From assembly GCF_014643595.1 (NCBI RefSeq), contig NZ_BMJT01000006.1, positions 1-64,000 of the forward strand: a stretch of DNA of 64,000 nucleotides. The letters are read 5' to 3'. This stretch comes from Lysinibacillus alkalisoli. Its GTDB lineage: Bacteria; Bacillota; Bacilli; Bacillales_A; Planococcaceae. The position numbers and the translations under genes are program-made. Positions 34,406-43,052 of this stretch are shown in pieces (positions within the stretch are counted from its first letter, which is position 1; each line of letters begins with the position of its first letter). The notes under the pieces were generated by a model, which was not told the origin of the DNA, ran no database searches, and saw only the letters and a program-made list of their open reading frames with translations.

Positions 34406-36523
34406 TTATGACTTTTGTGTCCTCATTAGACGTAGTGAATTTAGAACTACTAATAAAGTCGCACCCATGTCTGCAAAAATCGCAATCCACAAAGTTAGCC
34501 AACCAGGAATGACAAGCAGGAGTGCTATAGCCTTCAAACCTAGGGCAAAAGCAATGTTTTGCTTAATGATATTCAGTGTCTTTTTACTCAGACCAATAGT
34601 GTATGGTAATTTAGTTAAATCATCCCCCATTAAAGCGACATCTGCTGTCTCTAATGCGGCATCCGTACCAGCGCCACCCATAGCAATACCAACTGAAGCT
34701 GTTGCTAATGCAGGAGCATCATTGATGCCATCACCAACCATCGCTACTTTGCCATATTGTGCACGTAAATCCTTCATTGCACTTAATTTATCTTCTGGTA
34801 ATAACCCTGCTCTCACATCCGTCATACCTAACTCAGCTGCAATAGCTTTTGCTGTTGGCTCTGCATCACCTGTCAACATTACGGTATGCTCTACATGTTG
34901 TTTACGTAAACGCTCAAAGACGCCTTTACTTTCTTCTCGTACTTGGTCAGCAATTCCTACAATCCCTAACATTTTCTCATCCGTACAGGCTGCAATCACA
35001 GAATGACCAAGCTCTTGCATTTCTTTGGCTTGTGCCTGTACTGTTGCATCTAGCTTAACTAAACTAGCAATCCATTTTAAGCTACCTACATATACGGTCT
35101 CACCATTTACTGTGCCATATGCACCTTTACCTGTTACAGATTGGAAATCTTGAGGTTCAATGATGTCTACTTTTTCTGCTAAAGCTTTTGTTAAGATAGC
35201 ACGTGCTAATGGATGTTGTGAAGGTTTTTCCACCGCTGCAATTTTATATAATACATCGCGTTGATCTTCAGTAGGTGCTACCACTAGCTTTGTTACCTCT
35301 GGTGTACCTTTTGTTAATGTCCCTGTTTTATCGAATGCTACAGCTTTAATATGACCAAGCTCTTCTAAATATACGCCACCTTTAATTAACACTCCTTGGC
35401 GTGCTGCATTACCAATCGCTGTCACAATCGCTACTGGTGTTGAAATAACAAGGGCACAAGGACAGCCTACAACTAATGTAGCCAAACCTTGATAAATCCA
35501 CGTTTGCCAATCCCCTGTTATCACACCTGGAAGGACTGCTACAAGTAAAGCAATTAGCATAATAACAGGTGTATAATATTTTGCAAATCGGTCAACAAAT
35601 TTTTGTGAAGGCGCTTTTTCTGCCTGTGCTTCTTCTACTAAATGAATAATTTTTGCAATAGTAGTATCCTCAACACGTTTTGTAACGCGGACTTCCATCG
35701 CACCTTCTTCATTTAATGTCCCTGCAAAAACCTCGTCCCCTACTACTTTATTTACTGGTACAGACTCGCCCGTAATTGCGGCTTGGTTAACAGTCGATAA
35801 ACCCGTTATAACAACGCCATCCATCGCAATTTTTTGCCCAGGTTTTACGATTAGAATATCATCAATTTGAATATCTTCCGTATTTAATTCCATTTCGTGA
35901 TAATGGTCGCCATCTGCACGCTTCACTAATGCTACTGGTGGTGCAATATCCATCAAACCTTCAATAGATTGACGTGCCTTATTCATAGAATATGCCTCTA
36001 ATGCCTCACTAACGGCGAATAGGAATACAACAACTGCGCCTTCTTTCCACTCACCAATAATCGCAGCACCAATAACCGCAATGGTCATTAATGTTTTCAT
36101 ATCAAAGTCAAAGCGGATAATATTTTTAAAACCTACTCTAAAAATATCAATGCCACCAATCACAATAGCCGCAATAAATATACTCATTGGTATACGAGAA
36201 TCGGCACCTAACTGTGCATCTGCTGTATAGCCTGCCACGATAAACACTAATGAGATAAACGCTAAAATATTTTCTTTACGTTGATAAAAAGGTACAGACT
36301 TAGGTTTTGTTCTTTCTTTTGCAGACGTTACTTTGATTCCGTCAAATGCTCCTGCTTCTTCTAACTGGTCAATGCTTGCATCGCCCACAACAGTTATTTT
36401 AGAAGCACCAAAATTCAACTGAACATCTTCTACACTATCGATTTGTCGCACATTTTTTTCAAATTTAGCCGCACAACTTGCGCAAGATAAATTATGTAAG
36501 CGATATTCTTGTTTAGTTGTCAT
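34406..36523 (-). CDS. cadA: P1B-type heavy-metal ATPase (Zn/Cd/Pb), CadA-like
   Basis: This 705-residue membrane pump exports Zn(II), Cd(II) or Pb(II). An HMA domain with metal site LSCASCAAKFE is at the N-terminus. Eight membrane helices are visible, including the transport-site motif VGCPCALVIS, and then the phosphorylation motif FDKTGTLTKGTPE and the hinge VGDGINDAPALA. The start at 36523 has GAAGGTGA 5 bases upstream and overlaps the cadC stop; a longer reading has no such site. It is regulated by CadC, encoded just upstream. Confidence 0.93.
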   Translation of the reverse strand: MTTKQEYRLHNLSCASCAAKFEKNVRQIDSVEDVQLNFGASKITVVGDASIDQLEEAGAFDGIKVTSAKERTKPKSVPFYQRKENILAFISLVFIVAGYTADAQLGADSRIPMSIFIAAIVIGGIDIFRVGFKNIIRFDFDMKTLMTIAVIGAAIIGEWKEGAVVVFLFAVSEALEAYSMNKARQSIEGLMDIAPPVALVKRADGDHYHEMELNTEDIQIDDILIVKPGQKIAMDGVVITGLSTVNQAAITGESVPVNKVVGDEVFAGTLNEEGAMEVRVTKRVEDTTIAKIIHLVEEAQAEKAPSQKFVDRFAKYYTPVIMLIALLVAVLPGVITGDWQTWIYQGLATLVVGCPCALVISTPVAIVTAIGNAARQGVLIKGGVYLEELGHIKAVAFDKTGTLTKGTPEVTKLVVAPTEDQRDVLYKIAAVEKPSQHPLARAILTKALAEKVDIIEPQDFQSVTGKGAYGTVNGETVYVGSLKWIASLVKLDATVQAQAKEMQELGHSVIAACTDEKMLGIVGIADQVREESKGVFERLRKQHVEHTVMLTGDAEPTAKAIAAELGMTDVRAGLLPEDKLSAMKDLRAQYGKVAMVGDGINDAPALATASVGIAMGGAGTDAALETADVALMGDDLTKLPYTIGLSKKTLNIIKQNIAFALGLKAIALLLVIPGWLTLWIAIFADMGATLLVVLNSLRLMRTQKS

Positions 36524-36875
36524 TATCTTCACCTTCAATCGAATGTTCATAAGCAATCGTTACAATTTGATACACATGGTCATCTGCTAAAGAGTAAAAC
36601 ATTTGCTTTCCCTTACGCTCTGCTTTAGCCAGATGATGTTCTTTTAAATAACGTAGATGATGTGAGGCTGTAGCTACAGACGAGCCAATAATTTCTGCTA
36701 CATCACACACACAAAGTTCTTCTTCTACTGTTAAAGCATATGCAATTTTTAAGCGTGTTTCATCTGATAATGCCTTTAAAAAGACAGCAACACCACTTAA
36801 ATCAGGAATCTTCTTTTGTACACTCTCTACTTTTGTAAGGTTTGCCTTTGTTACTTCACAACAGGTATTTGTCAT
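36513..36875 (-). CDS. cadC: ArsR/SmtB-family metal repressor, CadC-like
   Basis: This 120-residue winged-helix repressor shows the alpha-3N-type sensing set of CadC: N-terminal cysteines in TNTCCEV and the alpha-3 motif ELCVCDVAEIIG. The recognition helix is SVATASHHLRYLKEHHL. The ATG at 36875 has AGGTGA 5 bases in front; the longer reading starts with a TTG. It overlaps cadA by 11 bases, so repressor and pump are coupled, and two operator-like repeats lie upstream. Confidence 0.92.
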   Translation of the reverse strand: MTNTCCEVTKANLTKVESVQKKIPDLSGVAVFLKALSDETRLKIAYALTVEEELCVCDVAEIIGSSVATASHHLRYLKEHHLAKAERKGKQMFYSLADDHVYQIVTIAYEHSIEGEDNDN

Positions 36876-36888
36876 GACATTCACCTCA

Positions 36889-36953
36889 TTCAAATGATTA
36901 TTTGATTATACTATAACATCTATTCCCTATTCATTCAAACATTCGTTTGAATG
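36889..36953 (-). promoter_or_regulatory. cad promoter with two CadC-like operators
   Basis: A perfect inverted repeat CATTCAAAC (36932-36940) / GTTTGAATG (36945-36953) overlaps the -35 box, and CAAAT (36891-36895) / ATTTG (36900-36904) lies just past the -10. On the minus strand TTGAAT and TATAGT are 17 bases apart. The ATTCAAA/TTTGAAT half-sites are those of ArsR/CadC operators. Confidence 0.8.
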
Positions 36954-36971
36954 TGTAATCTTTACGATTTA

Positions 36972-37009
36972 CAAAAAAAACACGAAAAATCAAATTGATT
37001 TTTCGCGTT
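36972..37009 (-). terminator. Terminator after exoA
   Basis: A stem CGAAAAATCAA / TTGATTTTTCG, with weaker pairing at its base, is followed by eight T on the minus strand. It overlaps the stop codon. Confidence 0.8.
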
Positions 37010-37757
37010 CTACTATTAAATAAATGGGGCAATGGTCACTGCCTAATACCATATCATGCATTTCTGCTTCTTTAATATGTGCTTGTAATGATGCAGAAAC
37101 GATAAAATAATCGATGCGCCACCCTATATTTCGCTCTCTGACCTTGTTCATATAAGACCACCAGCTGTAACGGTCTGTGGCTTGTGGATATTTATGACGA
37201 AAAGTATCGATAAATCCTGCGGCTAATAATTGAGACATTTTATCACGTTCTTCTACCGTACAGCCTGAATTACCTTCATTAGACTTGGCATTTTTCAAAT
37301 CTAATGCTGTATGTGCTACATTTAAGTCCCCGCAATAAACAACGGGTTTCTTTTGCTGTAATACAATTAAATATTCTCTTAGTTCTTCCTCCCACTGTAA
37401 ACGATAGGCTAGTCTCGCTAAATCGCGTTGTGCGTTAGGTGTGTATACATTCACAAAATAAAAATCTTCATACTCCAATGTGATAATACGTCCTTCTCGC
37501 TCTGTTTCATGATCGCCTACTCCATAGTGAACATGTAAAGGTTGCTTTTTTGTAAATACTGCTGTGCCTGAATAACCTTTTTTCTCTGCATAATTCCAAT
37601 ATTGATAATAACCTGGCAAATCTAATTCCACTTGCCCTGCCTGACATTTTGTCTCTTGTATCGCAAAAATATCAGCATCTTGAGCATAAAAATAATCTAA
37701 AAAACCTTTTTTTACACATGCTCGAATGCCATTAACATTCCATGATATATATTTCAT
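36990..37757 (-). CDS. exoA: Exodeoxyribonuclease III, AP endonuclease ExoA
   Basis: This 255-residue enzyme cuts DNA at abasic sites and has 3'-exonuclease activity in base excision repair. The endonuclease/exonuclease/phosphatase fold shows SWNVNGIRA near the start, the metal-binding glutamate in FAIQETKC, the catalytic VYCGDLNVAH, and GSDHCPIYL at the end. The ATG at 37757 with AGGAGG 9 bases upstream is the start; the in-frame extension has no ribosome binding site. It is transcribed alone between two terminators. Confidence 0.94.
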   Translation of the reverse strand: MKYISWNVNGIRACVKKGFLDYFYAQDADIFAIQETKCQAGQVELDLPGYYQYWNYAEKKGYSGTAVFTKKQPLHVHYGVGDHETEREGRIITLEYEDFYFVNVYTPNAQRDLARLAYRLQWEEELREYLIVLQQKKPVVYCGDLNVAHTALDLKNAKSNEGNSGCTVEERDKMSQLLAAGFIDTFRHKYPQATDRYSWWSYMNKVRERNIGWRIDYFIVSASLQAHIKEAEMHDMVLGSDHCPIYLIVEREKSI

Positions 37758-37772
37758 CAGATAAAACCTCCT

Positions 37773-37814
37773 AAAAAAAGCCACACTGAAAGACATCCTC
37801 TCAGTGTAGCTTTC
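37773..37814 (-). terminator. Terminator after murB
   Basis: A stem with CACACTGA on one side and TCAGTGTAG on the other is followed by seven T on the minus strand. Confidence 0.85.
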
Positions 37815-37819
37815 TACTA

Positions 37820-38734
37820 TTATTTATCATCACCAACTATTTTTACTTCACGCTCTAAATCAATACCAAACTTCTCTTTGACAACGCGTTGTACCATCTC
37901 AATAGTTTGGATGTAATCCGTTGCTGTTGCAGCACCCTTATTAATAATAAAGCCAGCATGCTTTGTCGATACTTCGGCATCACCTACACCTTTGCCTTGC
38001 AAACCGCTATCTTGAATTAATTTACCCGCAAAGTTCCCAGGGGGACGTTTAAACACGCTACCTGCCGATGGAAATTCTAGCGGTTGTTTAGATTCTCTTT
38101 GATGTGTAAGGTCTGCAATTTTTGTATCAATTTCTTGCTGATTGCCTCGTGCTAGTTGGAAGGTTGATGATAAAACGTAATAACCTTCTTTCGCAATAAT
38201 GCTCGTGCGGTAACCAAGGGCTAGTTGCTCTTTAGATAGTGTTAAGCGCTCGCCTTGAGGTGTCAATACTGTGGATTCAATAATAACATCGTTAATCTCT
38301 CCACCATAAGCACCTGCATTCATTGCCATTGCTCCTCCAATTGAGCCTGGAATACCACAAGCAAACTCAAGCCCTGTTAGTGACTGGGCTGCCGCTTGTT
38401 TAGAGACTTCTTTAATTAAGGCTCCTGCTTGGGCATAAACACGCTCATCTGTAATGGTAATCTCATCTAATTCGGAAAATGTAACAACAATCCCCCTCAT
38501 ACCACCATCACGTACTACCATATTAGACCCATTGCCTAGCATTAATAAAGGTACTTGATGTTCATACGCATAACGCACAACTAATTGTGCTTGTTGCTCT
38601 GTTTTTGGTAAAGCAAAAATGTCTGCATTACCCCCTAATTTTGTCATTGTATATAAATGAAGAGGTTCATTAACTTTGATTTGTTCATGTCCGATTAAAT
38701 TTTGTAAATCTGCAATCCATTGTAGTTTTGTCAT
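37820..38734 (-). CDS. murB: UDP-N-acetylenolpyruvoylglucosamine reductase
   Basis: MurB reduces UDP-GlcNAc-enolpyruvate to UDP-MurNAc with NADPH and FAD. The 304-residue type-II enzyme has the FAD-binding pattern LGNGSNMVVRDGG, then GLEFACGIPGSIGGAMAMNA and the catalytic serine region PSAGSVFKRP. The ATG at 38734 is chosen because the extension to 38767 adds eleven residues not seen in MurB and lacks a good site. It is located away from other mur genes, behind exoA and with its own promoter. Confidence 0.94.
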   Translation of the reverse strand: MTKLQWIADLQNLIGHEQIKVNEPLHLYTMTKLGGNADIFALPKTEQQAQLVVRYAYEHQVPLLMLGNGSNMVVRDGGMRGIVVTFSELDEITITDERVYAQAGALIKEVSKQAAAQSLTGLEFACGIPGSIGGAMAMNAGAYGGEINDVIIESTVLTPQGERLTLSKEQLALGYRTSIIAKEGYYVLSSTFQLARGNQQEIDTKIADLTHQRESKQPLEFPSAGSVFKRPPGNFAGKLIQDSGLQGKGVGDAEVSTKHAGFIINKGAATATDYIQTIEMVQRVVKEKFGIDLEREVKIVGDDK

Positions 38735-38905
38735 CCCGACCTGTTCCCTTCTAAATGTTAAATCCAAAAATCATCTTCTCTAGTTTACCGAGTTTTTTCG
38801 AGAAAGTAAATTACGCGTATCATGTTGCCACTATTTCCTATTACTTCCCTCTTTTTTGACACTATTCCGCCATTAAATCGTTATAACAGCTAAGGAGGTA
38901 GATTG

Positions 38906-39358
38906 ATGATTATTAAAACACTCACTCATGATCATGAACAAGATTTGTCTACTATTTTACAACTATGGAATGCCAATGCGATCGAAATGGCTAGCGAGGC
39001 TTTAACACATCAAGATATACAAGCTATTCAAACGCAACTTCTCACATTAATGAAAAGTCCTTATGCTAATGTTATTGTAGCCAAAAAGAATAATGTCGTT
39101 ATTGGCTATGCTACTATGACAATCCATCATGATTTGGCAGAAGATTTTTATTATGGGTTAGTAAATGAATTATTTGTCATAGCAACTAATAGACGTAGTG
39201 GCGTCGCTAGTCATTTAATCACTGCAAGTAAAGAGTGGTTTGTCACTAAAAACATCGAAGCTGTTCAAATTTATGTTGCACTTGATAATCCAAAAGCTGT
39301 TGAAGCATTTAAAGCTAATGGCTTTACGCCTGAATTTACATTATTAATGAATGATTGA
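38906..39358 (+). CDS. GNAT-family N-acetyltransferase
   Basis: This 150-residue protein has a GNAT fold: VIVAKKNNVVIGYATMTI, then LVNELFVIATNRRSGVASHL with the CoA loop RRSGVA, and VQIYVALDNPKAVEAFKANG near the end. The start is ATG 38906, 7 bases after AGGAGG. The acyl acceptor is unknown. It is convergent with the NlpC/P60 gene. Confidence 0.8.
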   Translation: MIIKTLTHDHEQDLSTILQLWNANAIEMASEALTHQDIQAIQTQLLTLMKSPYANVIVAKKNNVVIGYATMTIHHDLAEDFYYGLVNELFVIATNRRSGVASHLITASKEWFVTKNIEAVQIYVALDNPKAVEAFKANGFTPEFTLLMND

Positions 39359-39371
39359 CCCCTAACACAAT

Positions 39372-39422
39372 ATAAAAAGTGGTAAAGGAAATTAACGATC
39401 TCCCTTACCACTTTTTTTTATC
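39372..39422. terminator. Bidirectional terminator
   Basis: A stem of AAAAAGTGGTAAAGG with CCCTTACCACTTTTT (about 39375-39417, one unpaired base) lies between convergent genes, with T runs on both strands. Confidence 0.85.
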
Positions 39423-39429
39423 ACTTATA

Positions 39430-40596
39430 TTACGGACGACCATAACCTACAAGGTAATTTAACCATGTGCCGCTAATTGGCTCTACTGTTACACCACTAT
39501 CTTGTGAGTTAATCATCATGCCGCCACCTAAATAAATACCTACGTGTTGAATACCTGAACCATAACTAAAGAATACTAAATCTCCCGCTTGGGCTTGGTC
39601 AGCTGCCACACGTGTTGTCGCTAAATATTGTTGTGCAGCTGTACGCGGTAAAGAAATACCTGCTTTTGCGTATGAGTATTGTGTTAAACCTGAACAGTCA
39701 AAGCTTGTTGCAGGGCTAGCACCACCCCAATTATATGGCATGCCGATATATTTATGCGCTTCAGCAATAGCACCACTCACACCACTTGCCACTGGTTTTG
39801 ATGTTGCTGGCGGCTCTACTGTAGGTGTTGTCGCTGCTTTAGCTTGAGCAGCGGGTTGTTGTACAGCATTTGGTTGTACAGCTGCTTGTTGAGCTGCAAA
39901 TTCTTGTTCTTGTAATGCGCGTAATTCGGCTGCTTTACGCTCTGCCTCTTGGCGTTCACGTTCTAAACGTTCTTCTTCTTGTTTAGTCGCAATTTGTTCT
40001 TTTAATTTTAATGATTTCGCTTCATTTTCTGCTTTTTTAACTTCAATTTCGCCTTCTTGTTTTTGTAAAGCACGGAATTGTTCTTGTAATTCTGCTTGTT
40101 TATCAGCTAATACTTTTTTCTGTTTCTTTAATGCTTCGTTATCTGCTTTTTGTTCTTCAATTAATTGCTCATCCGCATCTAATAACGTTTTAACAGCTGT
40201 TACGCGATCTAATAAATCTGAAATACTTGATGCGCTAAATACAGCATCAAAATATACGTTCATATTTGAATCATTTGCTTGGTATGCAGCCATACGTTCA
40301 CCTAATAATTCACTGCGTTTCTCAATACGCTTAGTTGTTGCTTCGATGTCAGCATCAACTTTTTTAATATCTGCTGCTACCTGTTCAAAAACTTTTACTT
40401 TTGCATCTAATTCTTCTTGTAATTTATTTAATTCACTTGCTAAGGCTTTTACCTCAGCATCGATTTTTTCTTTTTCTGCAATCATTTCTTGAGATGTTTC
40501 TTCTGCGCTTGCTTCTAATGGAGCGACTGCACTAAAAGTTAAACCCCCTGCTAATGCTAATGTTAACCAAGTGCGTTTTGTATACTTTGATACCAC
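39430..40596 (-). CDS. Secreted NlpC/P60 peptidoglycan endopeptidase with coiled coil (CwlO-like)
   Basis: The 388-residue protein has a signal peptide (about 1-32), a long coiled coil (about 33-220), an Ala/Gln/Pro linker, and a C-terminal NlpC/P60 domain with catalytic Cys in SFDCSGLTQYS and His in GIQHVGIYLGG. This is the layout of CwlO/PcsB-type DL-endopeptidases, which are usually controlled by FtsEX through the coiled coil. GTG 40596 is preferred, because it gives a normal signal peptide; ATG 40629 has no ribosome binding site. Confidence 0.88.
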   Translation of the reverse strand: MVSKYTKRTWLTLALAGGLTFSAVAPLEASAEETSQEMIAEKEKIDAEVKALASELNKLQEELDAKVKVFEQVAADIKKVDADIEATTKRIEKRSELLGERMAAYQANDSNMNVYFDAVFSASSISDLLDRVTAVKTLLDADEQLIEEQKADNEALKKQKKVLADKQAELQEQFRALQKQEGEIEVKKAENEAKSLKLKEQIATKQEEERLERERQEAERKAAELRALQEQEFAAQQAAVQPNAVQQPAAQAKAATTPTVEPPATSKPVASGVSGAIAEAHKYIGMPYNWGGASPATSFDCSGLTQYSYAKAGISLPRTAAQQYLATTRVAADQAQAGDLVFFSYGSGIQHVGIYLGGGMMINSQDSGVTVEPISGTWLNYLVGYGRP

Positions 40597-40742
40597 TATT
40601 AATCCATTCCTTTCATAACTTGTGTTCATCTATATACCGTGTCTATTGTTTTATACCTACGTTGTCATCTTGCCTTATTCATTCTAGCACTTTTTATTTA
40701 GCAAGCACATCATACGCTTTAGTTTTTAATCTAAAGGTAATA

Positions 40743-40769
40743 GCTGAAATATCTTTGTAATATTTCAGC
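40743..40769. repeat. 10-bp inverted repeat upstream of the NlpC/P60 gene
   Basis: Perfect arms GCTGAAATAT (40743-40752) and ATATTTCAGC (40760-40769) with a 7-base loop lie about 150 bases before the start, in an otherwise empty ~285-base gap. It is not followed by a T run on either strand, so an operator or leader structure is more likely than a terminator. Confidence 0.5.
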
Positions 40770-40837
40770 GTCTAGAAAACACGCTACAATACTACTTTTA
40801 TATAATAAATCTAACCTTTCACATTTTAGACACAAAT

Positions 40838-40885
40838 AAAAAAAGCTAAAGATATTACATTTGTAACATCTCTAACTTTTTATTA
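40838..40885 (-). terminator. Terminator after the UbiB-family gene
   Basis: A long AT-rich stem (AAAAAGCTAAAGATATTAC with GTAACATCTCTAACTTTTT, loop ATTT) is followed by T on the minus strand and overlaps the stop. Confidence 0.8.
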
Positions 40886-42877
40886 CTTTTTCGTATCTCG
40901 TAAAGCTTGTATCGACAATCGCACAAGTAAAATAGCACATAAAAACAAGCCTAGATACGCTGTTGTGTTTAAATACACCGCATATGGTTTATGAATAAAT
41001 TGAGAAATGGCTAGTAAAGCTACTGAGATAATGCCAAAAGTTATGCCAACTAATAGCAATACTAACTTGGAAAAAAGCTGTGTAATGAAGCGAGCGTTAT
41101 GTTCATCTGAAAAAATATCATGGTGTAATATAATTTTACCGCTTTCTACACGCTGTATTAATTGGTCCAATCGTCGTGGCATTTTGCGGATAGTAGGTAG
41201 TATTTGCGCTAATTCTTCTTCGATTTTTTCTTTAGTAGCCAATGGTTCTTTTAAAGGTTTTAAAAAGACTTCCTTCATATAACTTGCAGAAAATTCCTTT
41301 GCTTCTGTGAAAATATCAAAGTCCTCATCGATTACGCGCAACGTCCCGTCTAATGTCACAAAAGAACGCAAGGCAAGTGCTACTGACGAGTAAAATACCA
41401 ATTCAAAATCTCTTACTACTTTAAAAAGTGAGTACACTAATTCCTCGGTCGGAATACGGTCAACATAAGAAACTCGCAACAATAATTGGTCGATAGCCTG
41501 CTCCATACGCGCTCGGTCGGTTGGGTCGTTCTCTTCGACTAACAATGTTAATCCATCATATACAATACTGGCATCCATATGTTGAATCCCCATTAAAAAC
41601 AATTTTAAGCCCTCTTGTTGTGTAACACCTAAACGTCCAACGGCACCGAAATCAATTAACACAGGCTTACCTGTTTGTTCATCAATAAAAATATTTCCTG
41701 GATGTGGGTCTGCATGAAAAATGCCTGCATGTAACATTTGTTCAAAGAAAGAAAACAAAACCGTTTGGGCAAAGGCATGGCGGTCGATATTCATGCGTCT
41801 AAAGTGGAAATCAGCAATAGCTACACTTTCTCCTTCAATATACTCCATCACGATAATATCATCATCGCTATATTGTTCGTAAATTTTAGGAATACGAATG
41901 GCATACTGACTCGTTGCTAATGCTTGTTTTACTTGCATTGTATTGCGAACTTCGATATCAAAGTGAATTTCTTCTGCTAGCCCTTCCGCAAAACTAATCG
42001 CTAATTCTTTAAATCCTAAATTAGCTGCCCATGCAGACTTACTGGCAAACCAACTCGCAAACTCTACAAGTATTGTGACATCATTCATCATTATCTCTTT
42101 TACTTCAGGGCGTAATAGCTTTACGACGACTTGCTCCTTTGTTGTACGTAATGTTGCCCTATGTACTTGACCGATAGATGCAGAGGCAATGGGCTTTGTA
42201 TGAAAATCAGCAAATACTTGATCTACATCTTCACTTAGTGAGTGCTGTAAAATTTTATGAACCGTCTCCTCTGGTAGAGGTGGCACACTTTGTTGTAGTT
42301 TTGACAGCTCTTCAATAAATATTGGTGAGAATAATTCTTTACGTGTCGATAGTACTTGGCCAAATTTAATAAAGATACCACCACATTCTTCTAATGTTTT
42401 ACGTAGTGCGATGGCTAACTCTCGTTCATTTTCACGTTGTCTAGCATATTTAATTGTTTGCACAACACCATTGGTCACAGCTACTCTTAATACTTGACGT
42501 AATCGCTTTTGCTGTTTCCAGTATAAGCGCAATCTCGTCCAGAATGAACGTTGCCCTCTAGCATCATCTACAGCAATTCCAATTGGATCAAATAATTCAA
42601 AAATCAAATACAATAACATGGAGGTGAGCAGCATGCTGCCAATCCAAACTAATGTACTCACTTCAAGGAACACATTGAAAAGACTGCCTTTTAAAATATC
42701 AGTATATTGCAAATAAGAGAACCAATACACCGTTGATGTTAAGATAATACTTATCGAAACGGACAAAATTCGCTTTGTAAAAGTAAGGGTCGTTCCAATT
42801 AAACGCCCTGTTACAAAATAAATAAAGACACCTGCTATGATTACTTCAATACCAAACTTAATGTATAAATCAAGCAT
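40883..42877 (-). CDS. UbiB/ABC1-family atypical kinase, membrane bound
   Basis: This 664-residue protein has N-terminal membrane helices (about 5-25, 35-50 and 75-95), an ABC1/ADCK kinase-like domain and two C-terminal membrane helices. Family features are the KxGQ motif IFIKFGQVLSTRKELF, the alanine-rich ASIGQVHRA loop, and HADPHPGNIFI followed by LIDFGAVG for metal and ATP binding. UbiB proteins help quinone biosynthesis or lipid handling, but in menaquinone-only Firmicutes the role is open. The start is ATG 42877 after AGAGAGGTG. It is transcribed alone. Confidence 0.85.
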   Translation of the reverse strand: MLDLYIKFGIEVIIAGVFIYFVTGRLIGTTLTFTKRILSVSISIILTSTVYWFSYLQYTDILKGSLFNVFLEVSTLVWIGSMLLTSMLLYLIFELFDPIGIAVDDARGQRSFWTRLRLYWKQQKRLRQVLRVAVTNGVVQTIKYARQRENERELAIALRKTLEECGGIFIKFGQVLSTRKELFSPIFIEELSKLQQSVPPLPEETVHKILQHSLSEDVDQVFADFHTKPIASASIGQVHRATLRTTKEQVVVKLLRPEVKEIMMNDVTILVEFASWFASKSAWAANLGFKELAISFAEGLAEEIHFDIEVRNTMQVKQALATSQYAIRIPKIYEQYSDDDIIVMEYIEGESVAIADFHFRRMNIDRHAFAQTVLFSFFEQMLHAGIFHADPHPGNIFIDEQTGKPVLIDFGAVGRLGVTQQEGLKLFLMGIQHMDASIVYDGLTLLVEENDPTDRARMEQAIDQLLLRVSYVDRIPTEELVYSLFKVVRDFELVFYSSVALALRSFVTLDGTLRVIDEDFDIFTEAKEFSASYMKEVFLKPLKEPLATKEKIEEELAQILPTIRKMPRRLDQLIQRVESGKIILHHDIFSDEHNARFITQLFSKLVLLLVGITFGIISVALLAISQFIHKPYAVYLNTTAYLGLFLCAILLVRLSIQALRDTKK

Positions 42878-42980
42878 ACTCTGCACCTCTCTTTCCTCTG
42901 TATTATACAAATAATTATAGGCTATCACCTAATCAATACCCTTAAAAGAATGAGATGTAGCTTACTTTTATTCTCCTGTT

Positions 42981-43047
42981 AAAAATAAAACACCCCCATA
43001 TCCGTTAGTCGCTGTAATAACGACTACACGGTGGAGATGTTTTATTT
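42981..43047 (-). terminator. Terminator after the TsdA-like gene
   Basis: An extended hairpin has outer arms AAATAAAACA / TGTTTTATTT and an inner stem CGTTAGTCG / CGACTACACG. It ends the sulfur-related gene group at 43053-46261. Confidence 0.75.
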
Positions 43048-43052
43048 ACACT

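Noticed and set aside
34281-35006. 241-codon plus-strand ORF
   Set aside because: It is antisense to the cadA gene, which has all P-type ATPase motifs, and its composition is unlike a real protein.
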